A stretch of DNA of 64,000 nt, from NCBI GenBank assembly GCA_947561395.2, contig OX387194.1, positions 30,948,036 to 31,012,035 of the forward strand. The letters run 5' to 3'. Positions 43,990 to 56,667 of this stretch are shown in pieces; positions within the stretch are counted from its first letter, which is position 1, and the number at the start of each line of letters is the position of its first letter. Source of the DNA: Buxus sempervirens (taxonomy: Eukaryota; Streptophyta; Magnoliopsida; Buxales; Buxaceae). Position numbers and translations under genes: made by a program. The notes beneath the pieces are model-generated. The model was not told where the DNA came from and did not search any database. It saw nothing but the letters and a program-made list of their open reading frames with translations.

Positions 43990-44250
43990 TACAAGGTAAT
44001 GAGGTTCCACATTAATGATGAATCGGTGGCAATTGCCAGTATGTAATCCAAAGCTTTTTTGTGGATAAAGCATGTCTTTCTTTTTAATTTTTAAATGAAT
44101 ATTTGCATTCACTGCCCAAAAAATGAAAAAGTGGCCAGAAACAGCCGATAAAAAGTGGAAAATCGTCGGTAACTTAGGTAATGGCGCTTTGTCTAAACGC
44201 CATTAACTCCAGTGTTGCAATTAAAATTAATAACTATCATGAACACTTAA
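43990..44250 (+). other. 3' flank of the beta-xylosidase gene
   Basis: Probable 3' UTR; AATTTTTAAATGAATA near 44087-44102 could serve in polyadenylation. No gene is seen before the TIR element starts. Confidence 0.4.
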
Positions 44251-45216
44251 GGCTCTGTTTGCTTTGATATAAAATCTAATGCAAAAAATTTTTTCAGGGT
44301 AAAATGGGGTTTTCCAAGTGTTTGTTTCCATGTAAAACACAACGTTGTGTAAAACTGTTTTCCTAAAAATTAGCTATTTTCTGGAAAATGACATACCTTT
44401 GAATAACCCGTGTGCTTATACGCAATTGGGTGTTGTCCTTTGCGCAACACAAGGAGATCAGAAACCTACTACCCATATGGGGAAAACCAGATGAAGAAAG
44501 TCAGACCCAGATGGGATTTCTACTGGTAATTAGTCTTCGTTTCTATCCTTTTGGAGATGGTGGCATGACAGAAAAGCACATCTTTATTAATTTGTAGAAG
44601 CTCAAATCCCATATCTCTATCCATGCTCATGATACTCCAAAAGATGGGATCAAGTTGTGTTTTCAGTAAGTAGGATTGAAAGCTTTTAAAGACCTTGTTG
44701 CAAAAAATCATTGCTGGATTTGGACATAGCGTTTAGCTTTCGTTTATTTTAAATATCAATTCAGGATTGTTCTTCTTTATCTGCCTTTTGAAATTATTAG
44801 GAGGACTTACAAACAGCATGGAGGAAGGAATGTGTATATATCAACTTATTTCAGATTTGGTAATCCTTGGCTTTTGTTCATAGTCTTATTAGAAAAAGAA
44901 AAAGGGTCTCTCTACTCATAAGCTTGTCGAATTTTTAAGGAGATAGAAGCAACTCCATTAAAGAGGATCAGACAAAGTATTCTTCTCAGTGGTACAAATT
45001 GGCCCTTCAAAAGCGTAGCTGCTTTGTCACTGATTATTTTCGTTTATTATTTTTCTTGTTCCAAACATAGGAAAATGAAAAGAAATCTCATTTTCAAGTC
45101 TATTGTCCAATGTCTATCCAAACATAAGAAAATGAAAACTTTGATTTTCCTGAAAACATTTTCTAATGTCAAATGTTTTCCATAGAAAAGCATTTTACAT
45201 CAAAACAAATGGAGCC
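44251..45216. mobile_element. TIR-bounded non-autonomous DNA transposon, class unassigned
   Basis: The left end GGCTCTGTTTGCTTTGATAT and the complement of the right end, GGCTCCATTTGTTTTGATGT, match at 16 of 20 positions and stay similar inward (TTTTCC-rich). No transposase is coded in 966 bp. No clear target duplication was found; the ends could be hAT- or Harbinger-like. Confidence 0.6.
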
Positions 45217-45243
45217 GAATCAAAATGTTTCTAGTGAACCATA

Positions 45244-47824
45244 TGTAACGCCCCAAATCCAGGTTTATTTAAAAACAATAACCCGAACCTAATACGTTAG
45301 AATAATGGCCCAAAACAACTAATTCCAAGCTTAAACAATTTCAATAATTATAATCAAAGTGCGGAATTTAAAGACATTTCCTCAAAGAAGCGCGGAATAA
45401 TAAAACAATAATCATCCAATATTAAACCATCAATCAAAGTCTGGTTTCAGGTCAACTAAAATAAATGAATCAGCATCAACCAAAGTCATCTAAATAAATA
45501 ATTCAAATATCTCTCAAACCACTAAATCAAAACTCAATGTATTCTCCCTAGACCTACACAGTAATAAAATAGTTGTCTTCCTGATAGTCAATATAATCCC
45601 CTATAGTGTCTACCCCTGCGACGTCCTCTCCAGGAATATCTGAAAACAAAACCGATAAAACGATAACGTGAAAAACAACATCTAAGTAAGCAGTTTTGCA
45701 AATGGTTGGTAATAATAAAATATGCAACGTTTAATCAGGTTAGTCACAAAACAAAAATACAGAATAATAATAATTAAATGAAACTTTAACAAACAAAAGC
45801 AATTCAACCTCATGGGACTCATGAAATAGAAAACCAGAGAAAGAGAGTAGACATATGCCGATATGCTACCCAACCAAATTACAGGTGGACCAGACGGGCT
45901 ATTCGACACCCAGCAGAAGAACCCAACCGACAACCGGAATGAGTTAGCATGTACGGTCCAACCTATCTAGGAATGGGTAACATAGCAACCGACCTATCCA
46001 GAAGCGGTACCATCCTCGAGATGATGGAATGCCTATGACACAGAATTCAAACCACATTAGAAGACTTTTCATTTACTAGCTATTCTATGGATCCATGCAA
46101 TTGCTAAACCCACTCAACGGTGGAAAACCAAACCAAGGAATTGACATATTTCCCAATAACACCTGCACACGTGGAAACACAACTGTGTCAATAACGAAAC
46201 CCGCAACGGTGGAATAAACAAACCAGGCAACTGCCTTGTCAAAACTGTGACCCAAAATCCCACACAAGTGGCACCAAGTCATATGTCCAAACTCCATATT
46301 TCAACTGCAACTATGTCCCGGATGTGTATCGAATCCTTCGATGTACAAAATACACTCAAATAACCCAAATACAGGTGTATGAATTCTTAAAATCAAGTTT
46401 TGTTAAAAAAGAGAATTGTTTGGAACAATGGTTCTAAGTTAAAAAGCCTCTTTGGTAAAATATACCCAAAATCTTTATAAAAAATAATTTTAAACATCTA
46501 TTAATGCAAACTATCTCTAAACACTCTAAAATTAATGGTACATAGATTTAAATTGAATAAAAACAATTTCATGGTGAAAAACTAGGCTAGTTGGGAGCTT
46601 TAGAAAAATCTGACAAATAGTCACTCGAGCAACAATTGGGCGCTCGAGCGGGCTTTGTAAATCAAGTGATTTCAGGGTTGGTCGCTCGAGAGGTCGCTTA
46701 AGCGACGCTTCGGGCGTTCGTTGTTCTGAGTTTTGATCACTTTTGGGTTTCTGAAAATTAAAAAGCACAGGTGGGGCACCTTTGATATCACTCAAGCAGT
46801 ATCGAGCGCCCCTGAACTGCTCTCGAGACCCATATGGGCGCTCGAGCGGCAGTTCGAGCGACTTGTCGCAAAACACACATTCTAAATTTTTTCGAAAAGT
46901 TGCGTAAATCATTCAAAAATCGAAAACTTAAATTCTATAGCATCAAATCCATACCAAACCATTCAGGAATACATTATAAACATGTTAAAACAAATTTTGA
47001 GCAATTAAACCACAATATAATACACAAACGAACAATCAAACATGAGATTAATCACTATCCTCAAATAAACACGAAAATCTGTTTATGAAAATTTAAAAGG
47101 TACTACTCACCTCATTTTGGGGCTTAAGTCTTCTCTAAAAGCAATGCAAAATCACCCCAAAGAATGTCCAAACGAAACCAGATCTCCTTTATCTTGTCTA
47201 GATCAAACAACTCACTTTAAGAACTCATGATCATGTTTAAACTCACAAAAACAGAAACTTTCTTCTAGCTTATTTCTTACCTGAAATCCTAGATGAAAAT
47301 CCTCTCCTTCTCCTTCTAAAAGTTTGCTCCAAAGGTTGCTTAGGATTAGGGTTTAATCACACCAAAGATGAGAAGAAGAATAGAGTAGAAGGTTGGTATG
47401 GGCGGCTGTTCACTTGGTTTTGGATGTGAACAATCACTTGCATGCTTAGGTTATTTTAATAATTCTCTTCCTTTTACTAAAATGCCCCCTTCATTAAACC
47501 ACTCACTCATGCCAAACAACCTTCAAGCTAAACCAATTCTGTGTCAAACTCCACTCTCTGGGGTTCGACTGCCTCCTCTGTTTATTCATATTATTTTTAT
47601 TCCTATCACTTACTTAAACGGATCACATCAATAACAAAATTATTATATTAAAATTATGCTTAACCTTAAATTATGAACTCACCTTAGATGGGTTCCCCAA
47701 TTTCCTCTGGGTCAACTTGGATTTCTCCGGTTTGAACCAATGTCTCATCTCCTGCAGTATTAATAACTTGATCAGTTTATTTAATAATTGGTATTATTTT
47801 ATTTATAAAATCTGGGATTTTACA
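45244..47824 (-). mobile_element. Solo LTR A, R3 family
   Basis: TGTAACGCCCC to GGGATTTTACA on the plus strand, with CCATA at 45239-45243 and 47825-47829. In sense (minus) it carries a donor CAG|GTAAGA (complement 47277-47283), a CGCTCGAGCG-rich cluster (46620-46860), the conserved TTTCATGAGTCC block (complement 45815-45826) and an acceptor TTTTCAG before the short exon-like frame. Confidence 0.9.
45554..45639 (-). other. Conserved short exon-like frame inside LTR A
   Basis: After GTTTTCAG the minus strand reads IPGEDVAGVDTIGDYIDYQE then DNYFITV and TAG. It can be extended back across the presumed splice into an open frame without ATG. Confidence 0.5.
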
Positions 47825-47829
47825 CCATA

Positions 47830-48094
47830 CTTGTTAATATTTGGTTTAAAGACAAATTCAAAATCAATAGTTGCTTACTAGCTACTAGCTAGTGATTTAA
47901 ATAATCTCCAACTTTAAATCATCTGTACATGTGTAATTCGTCAAAATAAATATAATGCACCATATGAACAGCATCCAAAAATAAATACTTACTGTAATTT
48001 GTCAGGATTTATATAAAGTGAAAGACTAAAAATGTGTGGTTAATCTAAATGATTGATTTCCACATATAAAAGCAGTCATTCTAAGCACTTTAGA
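47830..48094. other. Short spacer between LTRs A and C
   Basis: AT-rich; nothing recognised. Confidence 0.4.
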
Positions 48095-49369
48095 TGTAAA
48101 ATCCCAGATTTTTAGTAATTAAGTAATTAAATAAAATAAATATATATAAATTGAAATGTTATTATTTTATTGCAGAGAATGAGATTTTTTATCAACCCGG
48201 AGAATTGCAAGGTGAATCGAGAATTTGGAGAATTAAATTCCAGATGAGATTACATTTTGGTATTATTATTATTATTGTTATTGTTAATTTCTTTAGAATA
48301 TTCATTAAGCTTTATAAAGATAAAATAATATCAACCATGTTTAAGGCTTGGTCGAACCCAAGCATATTAGCATGTAGACGGCTAGGTGATTGGGATTTAA
48401 TCTCATAGCTTAAGAGGAAATCTATATAAGGAAGGAGATATTAGGATAAATACTTTTGCTTGGTCGAAATCTAAGAAAAAAATTTAGAAAGTGTTATTGT
48501 TGATGGAAAGAGTAGAAAAGGGAGAAAGGTGTGGCTGCAGACTTCTCTTCTCCATTGGGGTTTCTCAAGAGTGTTGACCCTTTTACTGTTTGGTCAATCA
48601 TATCAAATAGATAAGAGGGAGAGATATTTCGTTTCGATGTGAGGTATGTAAAATGTATAAACTCATGGTTTATATTTTGTATGCATAGTTTAGTTTATTG
48701 AAAGGTTCTAAGATTATATTCGTATTGATCTAGAAAAGATAAAGTTGTTGTTTTCGTTGGGATTGCAAGAGGGTGATATTTGGTCTTTCGGTGGAGATTT
48801 GAATTGAGAAGCAAGTTAAGTAGCCCCTTACAACTTGAATAAAATCAGAATTTCGGATTTCACCGAATACATGTTTATACATATAGTTTTATTGGATTTT
48901 AGTTGATAAGCATGGTGTTTCAATGGTTTGATGATTTTAGATTGATTTGTTATGTTTGGAAGATGTTATTGGATGTATTAGAACTGGTTTGAAGTGTTGA
49001 GAGCATGATCTATAGCTTTAGTTTGAAATTTCCGAAAGTTTAGAAAATCTGGAATTTTAGAGAATTTGTATGGCCGCCAGAGATTTTTCTTGAGCACCAA
49101 ATCAAGCGCCCTTTTGTATGTTAAGGCCACTTGATACAAATCGAACTTCCAATTAGGTGTCCCACTTGTGTGTAAATTTCAATTTTTAAAACCTGAGAGT
49201 AATGTTTGTTCATTTGTTCTTGCACTCGAGGTGGAGCTCAAACACCATATATAGCGCTCAAATGTTCTTAAACCTAGACTTCATCACCAATTTGTCACTT
49301 GAGCACGACAGCAAGCACCCTTTTCTTTGATTTACCTGCTATTGACGCTTGACTTGACGCCCTACCTAG

Positions 49370-51812
49370 TTTAACGCCCCGGATCCAGGTTTATTTAAAC
49401 ACATAAACCCAAATCTAGTTTGTTAGGGAAAATGGCCCAAAACAACTATTCTAGATTAAACAATTTCATTTATTATATCAGAGTGGGGAAATAAAAACAT
49501 CTTTCAATAAGCACGGAATTAAACCACCAAAATATCCATTAATATATCATCTATAAAGTCTGGAAAGGTTCAACTAAATAAAATTAATAACATCCACCAA
49601 GGGTGTAGAATACAGATACTAATAATCCTTCAAATGACATCAAAATCCTCAAATAAAATACTAAAGTTAATTCCTAAGAAAATAAATCTAAATATCTCTC
49701 CATGTCCTCTTGGACCTACACAGGAATGAAACAGTCTTCTTCCTGGTAATCACAATAATCCCTCGGAGTCTCTACCCCAGCAACGTCCCCTCTAGGAATA
49801 TCTGAAAACAAAACCGATAAAACAATAATGTGAGAAACAACATCTCAATAAGTAGACATGCAAATAGTTGACCACAATTTGTCCACCTCATGGGACTCAT
49901 GAAATAGTATACCAAAAAAAGATAGTAGACATGTGCCAATATACTACCTAACCGAATTACGATGGAATAGCTACCTTGCAGTCTAGCTATTCAATACCAA
50001 CGGAAGAACCCAACAATGAGTTAGCATGTACGGCCCAACCAATCCATGAGTGGTAACGTAGCGACCGACCAATTCTGGAGCGTTACCATCCTCGAGATGA
50101 TGGAATGCCTCAAACATAGAATTAAAATCCCTCTAATACACATTTCACTTACTAGCTATTCTATGGATCCATATAACTGCTATGCCCACTCAACAGTGAG
50201 AAAAACCAACTAGGGTAATGGACATACTTCTCAATAACACCCACCAAATATAGAACCATATCTGTATAACCAAATCCACCCATGTGGGAAACAATAAATC
50301 AGGCACCAGCCTTGTCACACAAATGACCCAAAACCAAAACAGAATGCACCAAGTCATATGTCCAAAACTCTAGGTTTCAACGGGCCAATATGTCCCGAAT
50401 GTGTATCGACTCCATCGATGCATAAAATACCTTCATATCACCCAAATACAGGTTTATGACCTCACAAAACCAACCTTAGTTAAAAGTAAAATCTTTCAGA
50501 ACAATGGAATCAAGTAAAAGGGCCTCTTTAGAAACATCTACCCAAAATCTTTATAAAATTGAATTTTAAACATCCGTTAGTGCAAACAATTCCCAAATAC
50601 TCCAATCTTCATGGTACATAGGTTAAATTTTGATAAAAACACTTTCGTGGTGAAAAACTAGGTTGAGAAGTAAATCCCAAAATCTGACAGACGGGTCACT
50701 CGAGCGGCTAAGGGCTCTCGATCAGCCTTACAAAATAGGTTTTTTCAGGGGAGGTCGCTCGATAGGTCGCTCGAGCGACTGTTCTAGCGTTAGTTCAATC
50801 TGGTTAAAATTTCTCTCGGGTTTTGAATATACACATAGGGCGCTCGAGCGACTGCTCAAGCGGCCCGATACATGAAAAATCCATAACTTTGCAAAATTCA
50901 ACAAAAATTCCACAACTCAATATTCAATGCATCAAAACCATTCTAAATCATTTTAAAACACTTTATAAACATGCTAGAACAATTCCCAACAATTAAATCA
51001 TCATAAATGTCAAAAACAACGCATCAAATCACTGAATAACCATGTATATCGTCTAAACACGAATTGTATTTTTATATAAGCATCAAGGGACTACTTACCT
51101 GATTTTAGGAACTTACATCTTCTCTAAAAGCAATGAAATATCACCACAAATATGCTCGAACAATCTCACAAGTCTTGATCTCGTCTGGGTTAAGAAAAAT
51201 CATGTTTTTAGAATCTAACAACACATCTATCTCTCCAAAAACAAAGCTTTCTCTCGACTTGCTCTTACCTGAGCTTAACTATGCAAAAATCTTCTTCGTC
51301 CTTCTCTAAAACTTCACCAGTAAGTGTTTGAATATTAGGGGGTTTGATCACAAAGAAGCAACGAGAAGAATAGAGGGAAAGAGATGGAACGTGCGGCTGC
51401 TGGTTTCTATATTGTGTTTTAAACTCAACGTGAATCACTCCATGCACTAGTAGGTTTGTTTATTATTTAATTCCTTTTACTATATTATCCTCTTCACTAA
51501 ACCAACACAATCAAACCATAAAGTCTCAACCCAACTAAACCCTTGGGTCAACCCACTCTCTTTGGGTTCGACCAACTCGTTTATTCTCCTTGTTTATTTC
51601 TCACTTTATTCTTACTAATATAAACCATAGCAGCAATAATTATTATATTAAAATAATACCTAGTCCATAATCATGAACTCACCTTATATAGGCTCTCCTA
51701 TCATCTCCGATTCATCTTGAACTCCTCCGGGTTGAACCAAAATCTCATATCTTGCATGTTATTAACCAATTAGTCTATTGATTTATTTATTACTAAAATC
51801 TGGGATTTTACA
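49370..51812 (-). mobile_element. Solo LTR B, R3 family, nested in C
   Basis: TTTAACGCCCC (second base mutated from the canonical TG) to GGGATTTTACA, with CCTAG at 49365-49369 and 51813-51817. Closely related to LTR A over its whole length, including donor (complement near 51266-51270), CGCTCGAGCG cluster (50695-50870), TTTCATGAGTCC (complement 49893-49904) and acceptor. Confidence 0.88.
49716..49801 (-). other. Conserved short exon-like frame inside LTR B
   Basis: After GTTTTCAG the minus strand reads IPRGDVAGVETPRDYCDYQE then EDCFIPV and TAG, in register with the frames in A, C and J. Confidence 0.5.
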
Positions 51813-52683
51813 CCTAGGCTCGACGGCCAGTTCCTAAAATTTCAAAAGATTGACTAAAGTTTAGTTTTTTATTCTAAAATGATTTTTGAGTGATTCCAAC
51901 TCATGTATCAACTAGATTAGGATATTTTGGGAGTGTTTACATTGGCCAAAACTTTATTTAGATTCTTTTAAGAATTTTGGGTACTTTTTGCTAAAAATGC
52001 ATGAGTTTGGATTTTTTCTAAACATGTTGATTTCTTTTAATTTGGAATGTATTTATTGTTTTCAACACTTGGATTTGAACTATTTGGGCATGATTTGTGT
52101 TTCATAAAGGTTTAAACAGAATTTGAACTTAATTTGAGAATTTTGGCCATGTTTTAGTTTATGGTTTAAAGAGATGAAATTTACAATTATCTTGTTCTTG
52201 AGATGTATGTGTCACTGCGTATGCGAGTGTAATGCCCCAGATCCAAGTTACTTAGTGAAACCGTAACTTATCTCCAAAGGGTTAATTAATCCACAAGATC
52301 TATATATCAGAGTGAAGAAAAATATGAATAAAGTAATAAACTACGTAATCAGAGTCATCTATATTCCCAAACACAATATAAAATACCATATCTCAAGTCT
52401 AAACTCACATGATCCAAACATCTACCCTCTGGTGTCAACCTCTCCAAGACCTGAAAACAAGACAAAACTGAATGAGATACAAATATCCCAGCAAGTATCA
52501 CATGAATGCTTAAATACATTTTATTCAGTTCTAAATCATAGATTAGTTATAAAACATATAACAGTGACAATAACACGAATATCCAACCGTAATCCAACAA
52601 TCAATATGAGATAAGCTCGTATAATCCATCATGTAAATCAAATATGTTGTATCGAATCAAAAATCATTAAGTCACAGTAGGAC

Positions 52684-55619
52684 TGTAACGCCCTGGATCC
52701 GAGTTACATAGAAAAAACCATAACTCATCTCCAGAGGTTAATATGTAACACAGGATCGCAATATCAGAGTGAAGGAAAAACATGAATGAACAATAACTAA
52801 AAATCATAGTACGCTAAACAAATCCCAAATTGAAATAAACTCATGTGACCAAGCCACTACCCGAAGTATCTTCCTCTCCAAGAGCAGATGAAAACAAAAC
52901 AAAAACAAACAGAATAAGATACGAATATCTCAGTGAGCAGCACATGCATGCAGAAATACATTTAGTTCAGTTCTAAAACATGCCACAATAAAAGCATACC
53001 CGGTGATGATAATATGCATAGTTTGAATAATCCGACTAAACTTCAACAATCCAATATATATATCAGTGCAGAAATCCATCATATAAATCAAACAATAACA
53101 TTCGTCTCAAATCACGAAGATAGCGATAAAATAATGAGTAACTGACAACAACATAGCGAATAATCATAAATACCAACAAACCAGCGGATAAAACATCTTG
53201 TGACAACTAAAGTCAAACCCAACATTGGTCAATGTCATGTAGTTGCTTACATTGGTTAATTGACATGCCAAGGCGACATCCACCCCTTTATGTACACAAT
53301 TCGGGCCTACTCAGGGTTTCAGACACTCTGAAATGACGGCCTACTCAGGGTTTCGTCATCCAATGCCAGCCTACTCATCAGGTTTTGGCATTGACAACCA
53401 GGCCTACTCAGGGTTTCTGGCTGTTCTACACCGGCAGTGGCAACCCTCAAAGCCATGCAATTACACCAACGAAGTAAAAACATTACATTACTAAGCTTAG
53501 ACTCTGGATCCAGGACAAGCTAAACCAGCAGTAAGTATAAAACTAGCAATTCAACCCAAGGTGTTTTCCATCATGTAAAACTGACACATATAGATCAACA
53601 TGTTCAAGTGCATAACATGGGTCACTCAGGACCAGCTTACTCCCTCATGGAGTCCTCAAAGTAAATTCTCAAATAATTTTCCAGAACAGAATAAGAGATA
53701 ATTCTAAACCGGCCACCGATATAAAACAACATTCAAGTAAATCATTCCTGAAGTGCACCGTGCATTCAAAGGTGAACTAGCATAATAGTGTAGATGAATT
53801 TCAGCAAAACAAATATGGTTTCAAAATTGACCTTTCAGAAGAAAGCACATTATACAGAAATGATTACAGCATCCAAACTTCGATTAAACATAAATCAACA
53901 AAACAACTCATATTCTCAATTTCGCTTTCATAATCCAAATCAATCAAAACGAATGTTATAAAAACCTCAAAACACATTTTGGATGAGTGGGATAGTCTTA
54001 GGATCCCCTATAAGGTCTCCATACCAAAAAACAATCAATTCTGAGACAAAAAGTTTTGGACCTCAAAATATTCTAAGTCTGGTTAAAAACGTTGACTTTT
54101 TGGTGTATAATTTTTCTAGGCAAATCTACAAGGCATTTCGAGCTCAAATTTTGGTTGTAGTCTATTGAAGGGTAAACACATCTCCTAGAATTTTATGGGC
54201 TTCAGAATCACTCATCTGTGTATCAAACCCAAAATGGGATTTTTGATAAAAATCGGGAAAACTAAAAATTTAGGCATGAACTGGAAAGTTGACTTTTTAT
54301 TAGCTGGGAATTGGACCTTGGAAGTATTTTTATTAGTTCCAAATGGGGGGTAAAACCTTATTTACATTTAAAGACTTAAGTAAATGGAACAATAAATACA
54401 AAGGACATTTACTTAAATGTCTTTCATGTAATAAGGTTTCAACAATTAAAACTCATTTGATCCATCTACACCTAGGTTTATACAAATTCATAAATTAATG
54501 AGCATCCTAAAATTTCGATAACACTAAGTTAGTTCCCATAGATTAGTTTTTATGAGGTAAAACCATCAAATTCTGGTTATATACAATTAGCCGCACATTA
54601 AGTGAAAATTTGGTAGGTGCGCTGACCTCGTACTCCTTGGCGCTAGGTCGGCGCCAACTCGGCGGACCCTACAAATCATATGCGCTAGGCTGCTGCCAAG
54701 GAGAAATAGGTTGGCGGAAGCTCCCCTATTTCCCGATAAATTTTTCTACTCTCTGTTAATGCAATATACCTATGACTGTCCTACTTTTACACCTCTACAG
54801 CAATTTTTCCATGATCCTATCACCTTCAATAGACAATTAAACTTGATTCGAAATTAATCCTAACACTTAACAGGATACGACTCCAAAATTTCTTTGAAAA
54901 CCAAATCCGAACTAAGATATTTCCACAATCATGTTTTTCGGCTAATCTCAAAAGTCGAAAACCATAACACAAATTAAACGATGCTACTCACCTACTGTGG
55001 AATCCCTCTAGCTTAGCAACACAAATCTTCGACTGAACACAACCAGCGGCAATTCCCACCTCCAAATCCTCTTGCCGCTCACTTCTAATTTCCGACTCCT
55101 CCGATCTCTTCTGATCGCACAGACAAATCGGCCGAACCTCTGAAATCTCCAGCTGTGACAACCTCCTCCAACCGATTTGAGCGAAAACCCTAGAACCCCA
55201 ACCCAGCTCCTATTTATAAGCTTCCGATGGCGCTCCAATGCTAAACTCATCTCACAATCCCCTGCGTGCTCGCCTACCGAAACTTCATACATGGCCAACC
55301 TCTTAAGCTCGCGATTCGGTGCTTGCCCTGGTACTGGACTACCTATATTAGTCTCTCATTTGCTCACAACAATTTTGTATCCATTATTATTATTAAATTC
55401 AAAATTACCCTCGCTCGCTCCACCACCGAACCACCGATCCTACCAATGAAACTCAGTTAACAAAATTTGTTCATTATAATAGTTTCTCCTATATTATTTT
55501 CTTTTAAGTATTTTTGTCTAAATAATTTCCTTTTCTCTATTTCTAAGATTTTTTATTAATTAACAAATTAACAACAAAATCTAATATTTTTAATGTGATT
55601 AAAAATTCGGGATTTTACA
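52684..55619 (-). mobile_element. Solo LTR E, R3 family, nested in D
   Basis: TGTAACGCCCTGG to GGGATTTTACA, with AGGAC at 52679-52683 and 55620-55624. The TATA box is the complement of 55212-55218; donor GTAG|GTGAGT is near 54985-54992. It contains four GCCTACTCAGGGTTTC-type repeats at 53305-53420. It landed inside the conserved GGACTCATGAAA block of D. Confidence 0.9.
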
Positions 55620-56667
55620 AGGACTCATGAAATAAGATTGCCTTTAACCAGGGTAATATCAATATCCACTATGCCACCTCTCGGCTTATATGCGAAACTG
55701 AGTACACGATCATCGTCATTGCGGGAGAACCCAACTAGTATAGCGAAAGGGCATCTTTGAGTACATGGAGGTATAACATCTACCCAAGTACATGGGTATC
55801 TCAATCCATCTCTCCAAGTACATGGAGGAAAACCAAATCAAAAATCAAATCTCAATCTCCGGGAATAATTCATAATAGTTGAAAACAATGCACGTTTTCC
55901 CACATGATCAAATTATTCCAAAACAACCCAAGATGGAGCTCAAAACATGATTAAATACAATGATTACAAAAAAGGAAATCCTTAAAATCTTTACAATCTA
56001 GTGTAGCATCCCAAAACACAATTTTAACCTCAAACTAAACTAATTTAATGGAATAGGTGGCCAATTATTTGCTAGAATCCCAATTATGCAATGTGCCTTT
56101 GGAAATATCTTAGAAATGATCTCAAGGAAGTGTTACAAGTGGTGGAATCAAAATAAACTCAATCTACTGTGATTTGGAATCAAAAGTCTCTCAAGAACCT
56201 AGTTTAGTAGACTGTGCCCAAACTCTTTGTTAAATTGAATTTTAAGATAAACCCAGTATGAAAACTTTCTAAATACCTACATCTTATTTGTATATAGATT
56301 GAATTTGATCAAAAATCATTTTATAGCTGAAAAGTACTCAAAAGTGTGAAATTAGTGAAATTTCTATTTGGGCGCTTGACATGGCGCTCGAGCATCCAAA
56401 TAGACGAAAGAAGAACCAAATATTCAAGAATGGGCACTTGGCATAACACTTGAGCGTCCTGTTGGACACTCGGCTTATTTGAAAAATTAAACTTTCAGGT
56501 TCTGAGATTTTTAAGAAAACACAGGCAGGGTGCTAGCGATAGCACTCGAGTGCTATTGCAGGCGCTTGGCCAAAATTCAGGTTCACGACAATTTTCCTAA
56601 TTTTTTGAGTTTTTGAAAAATTAAACTACCAAAACCTGATTCTATCACTCTAAATTGTTATGATCAT

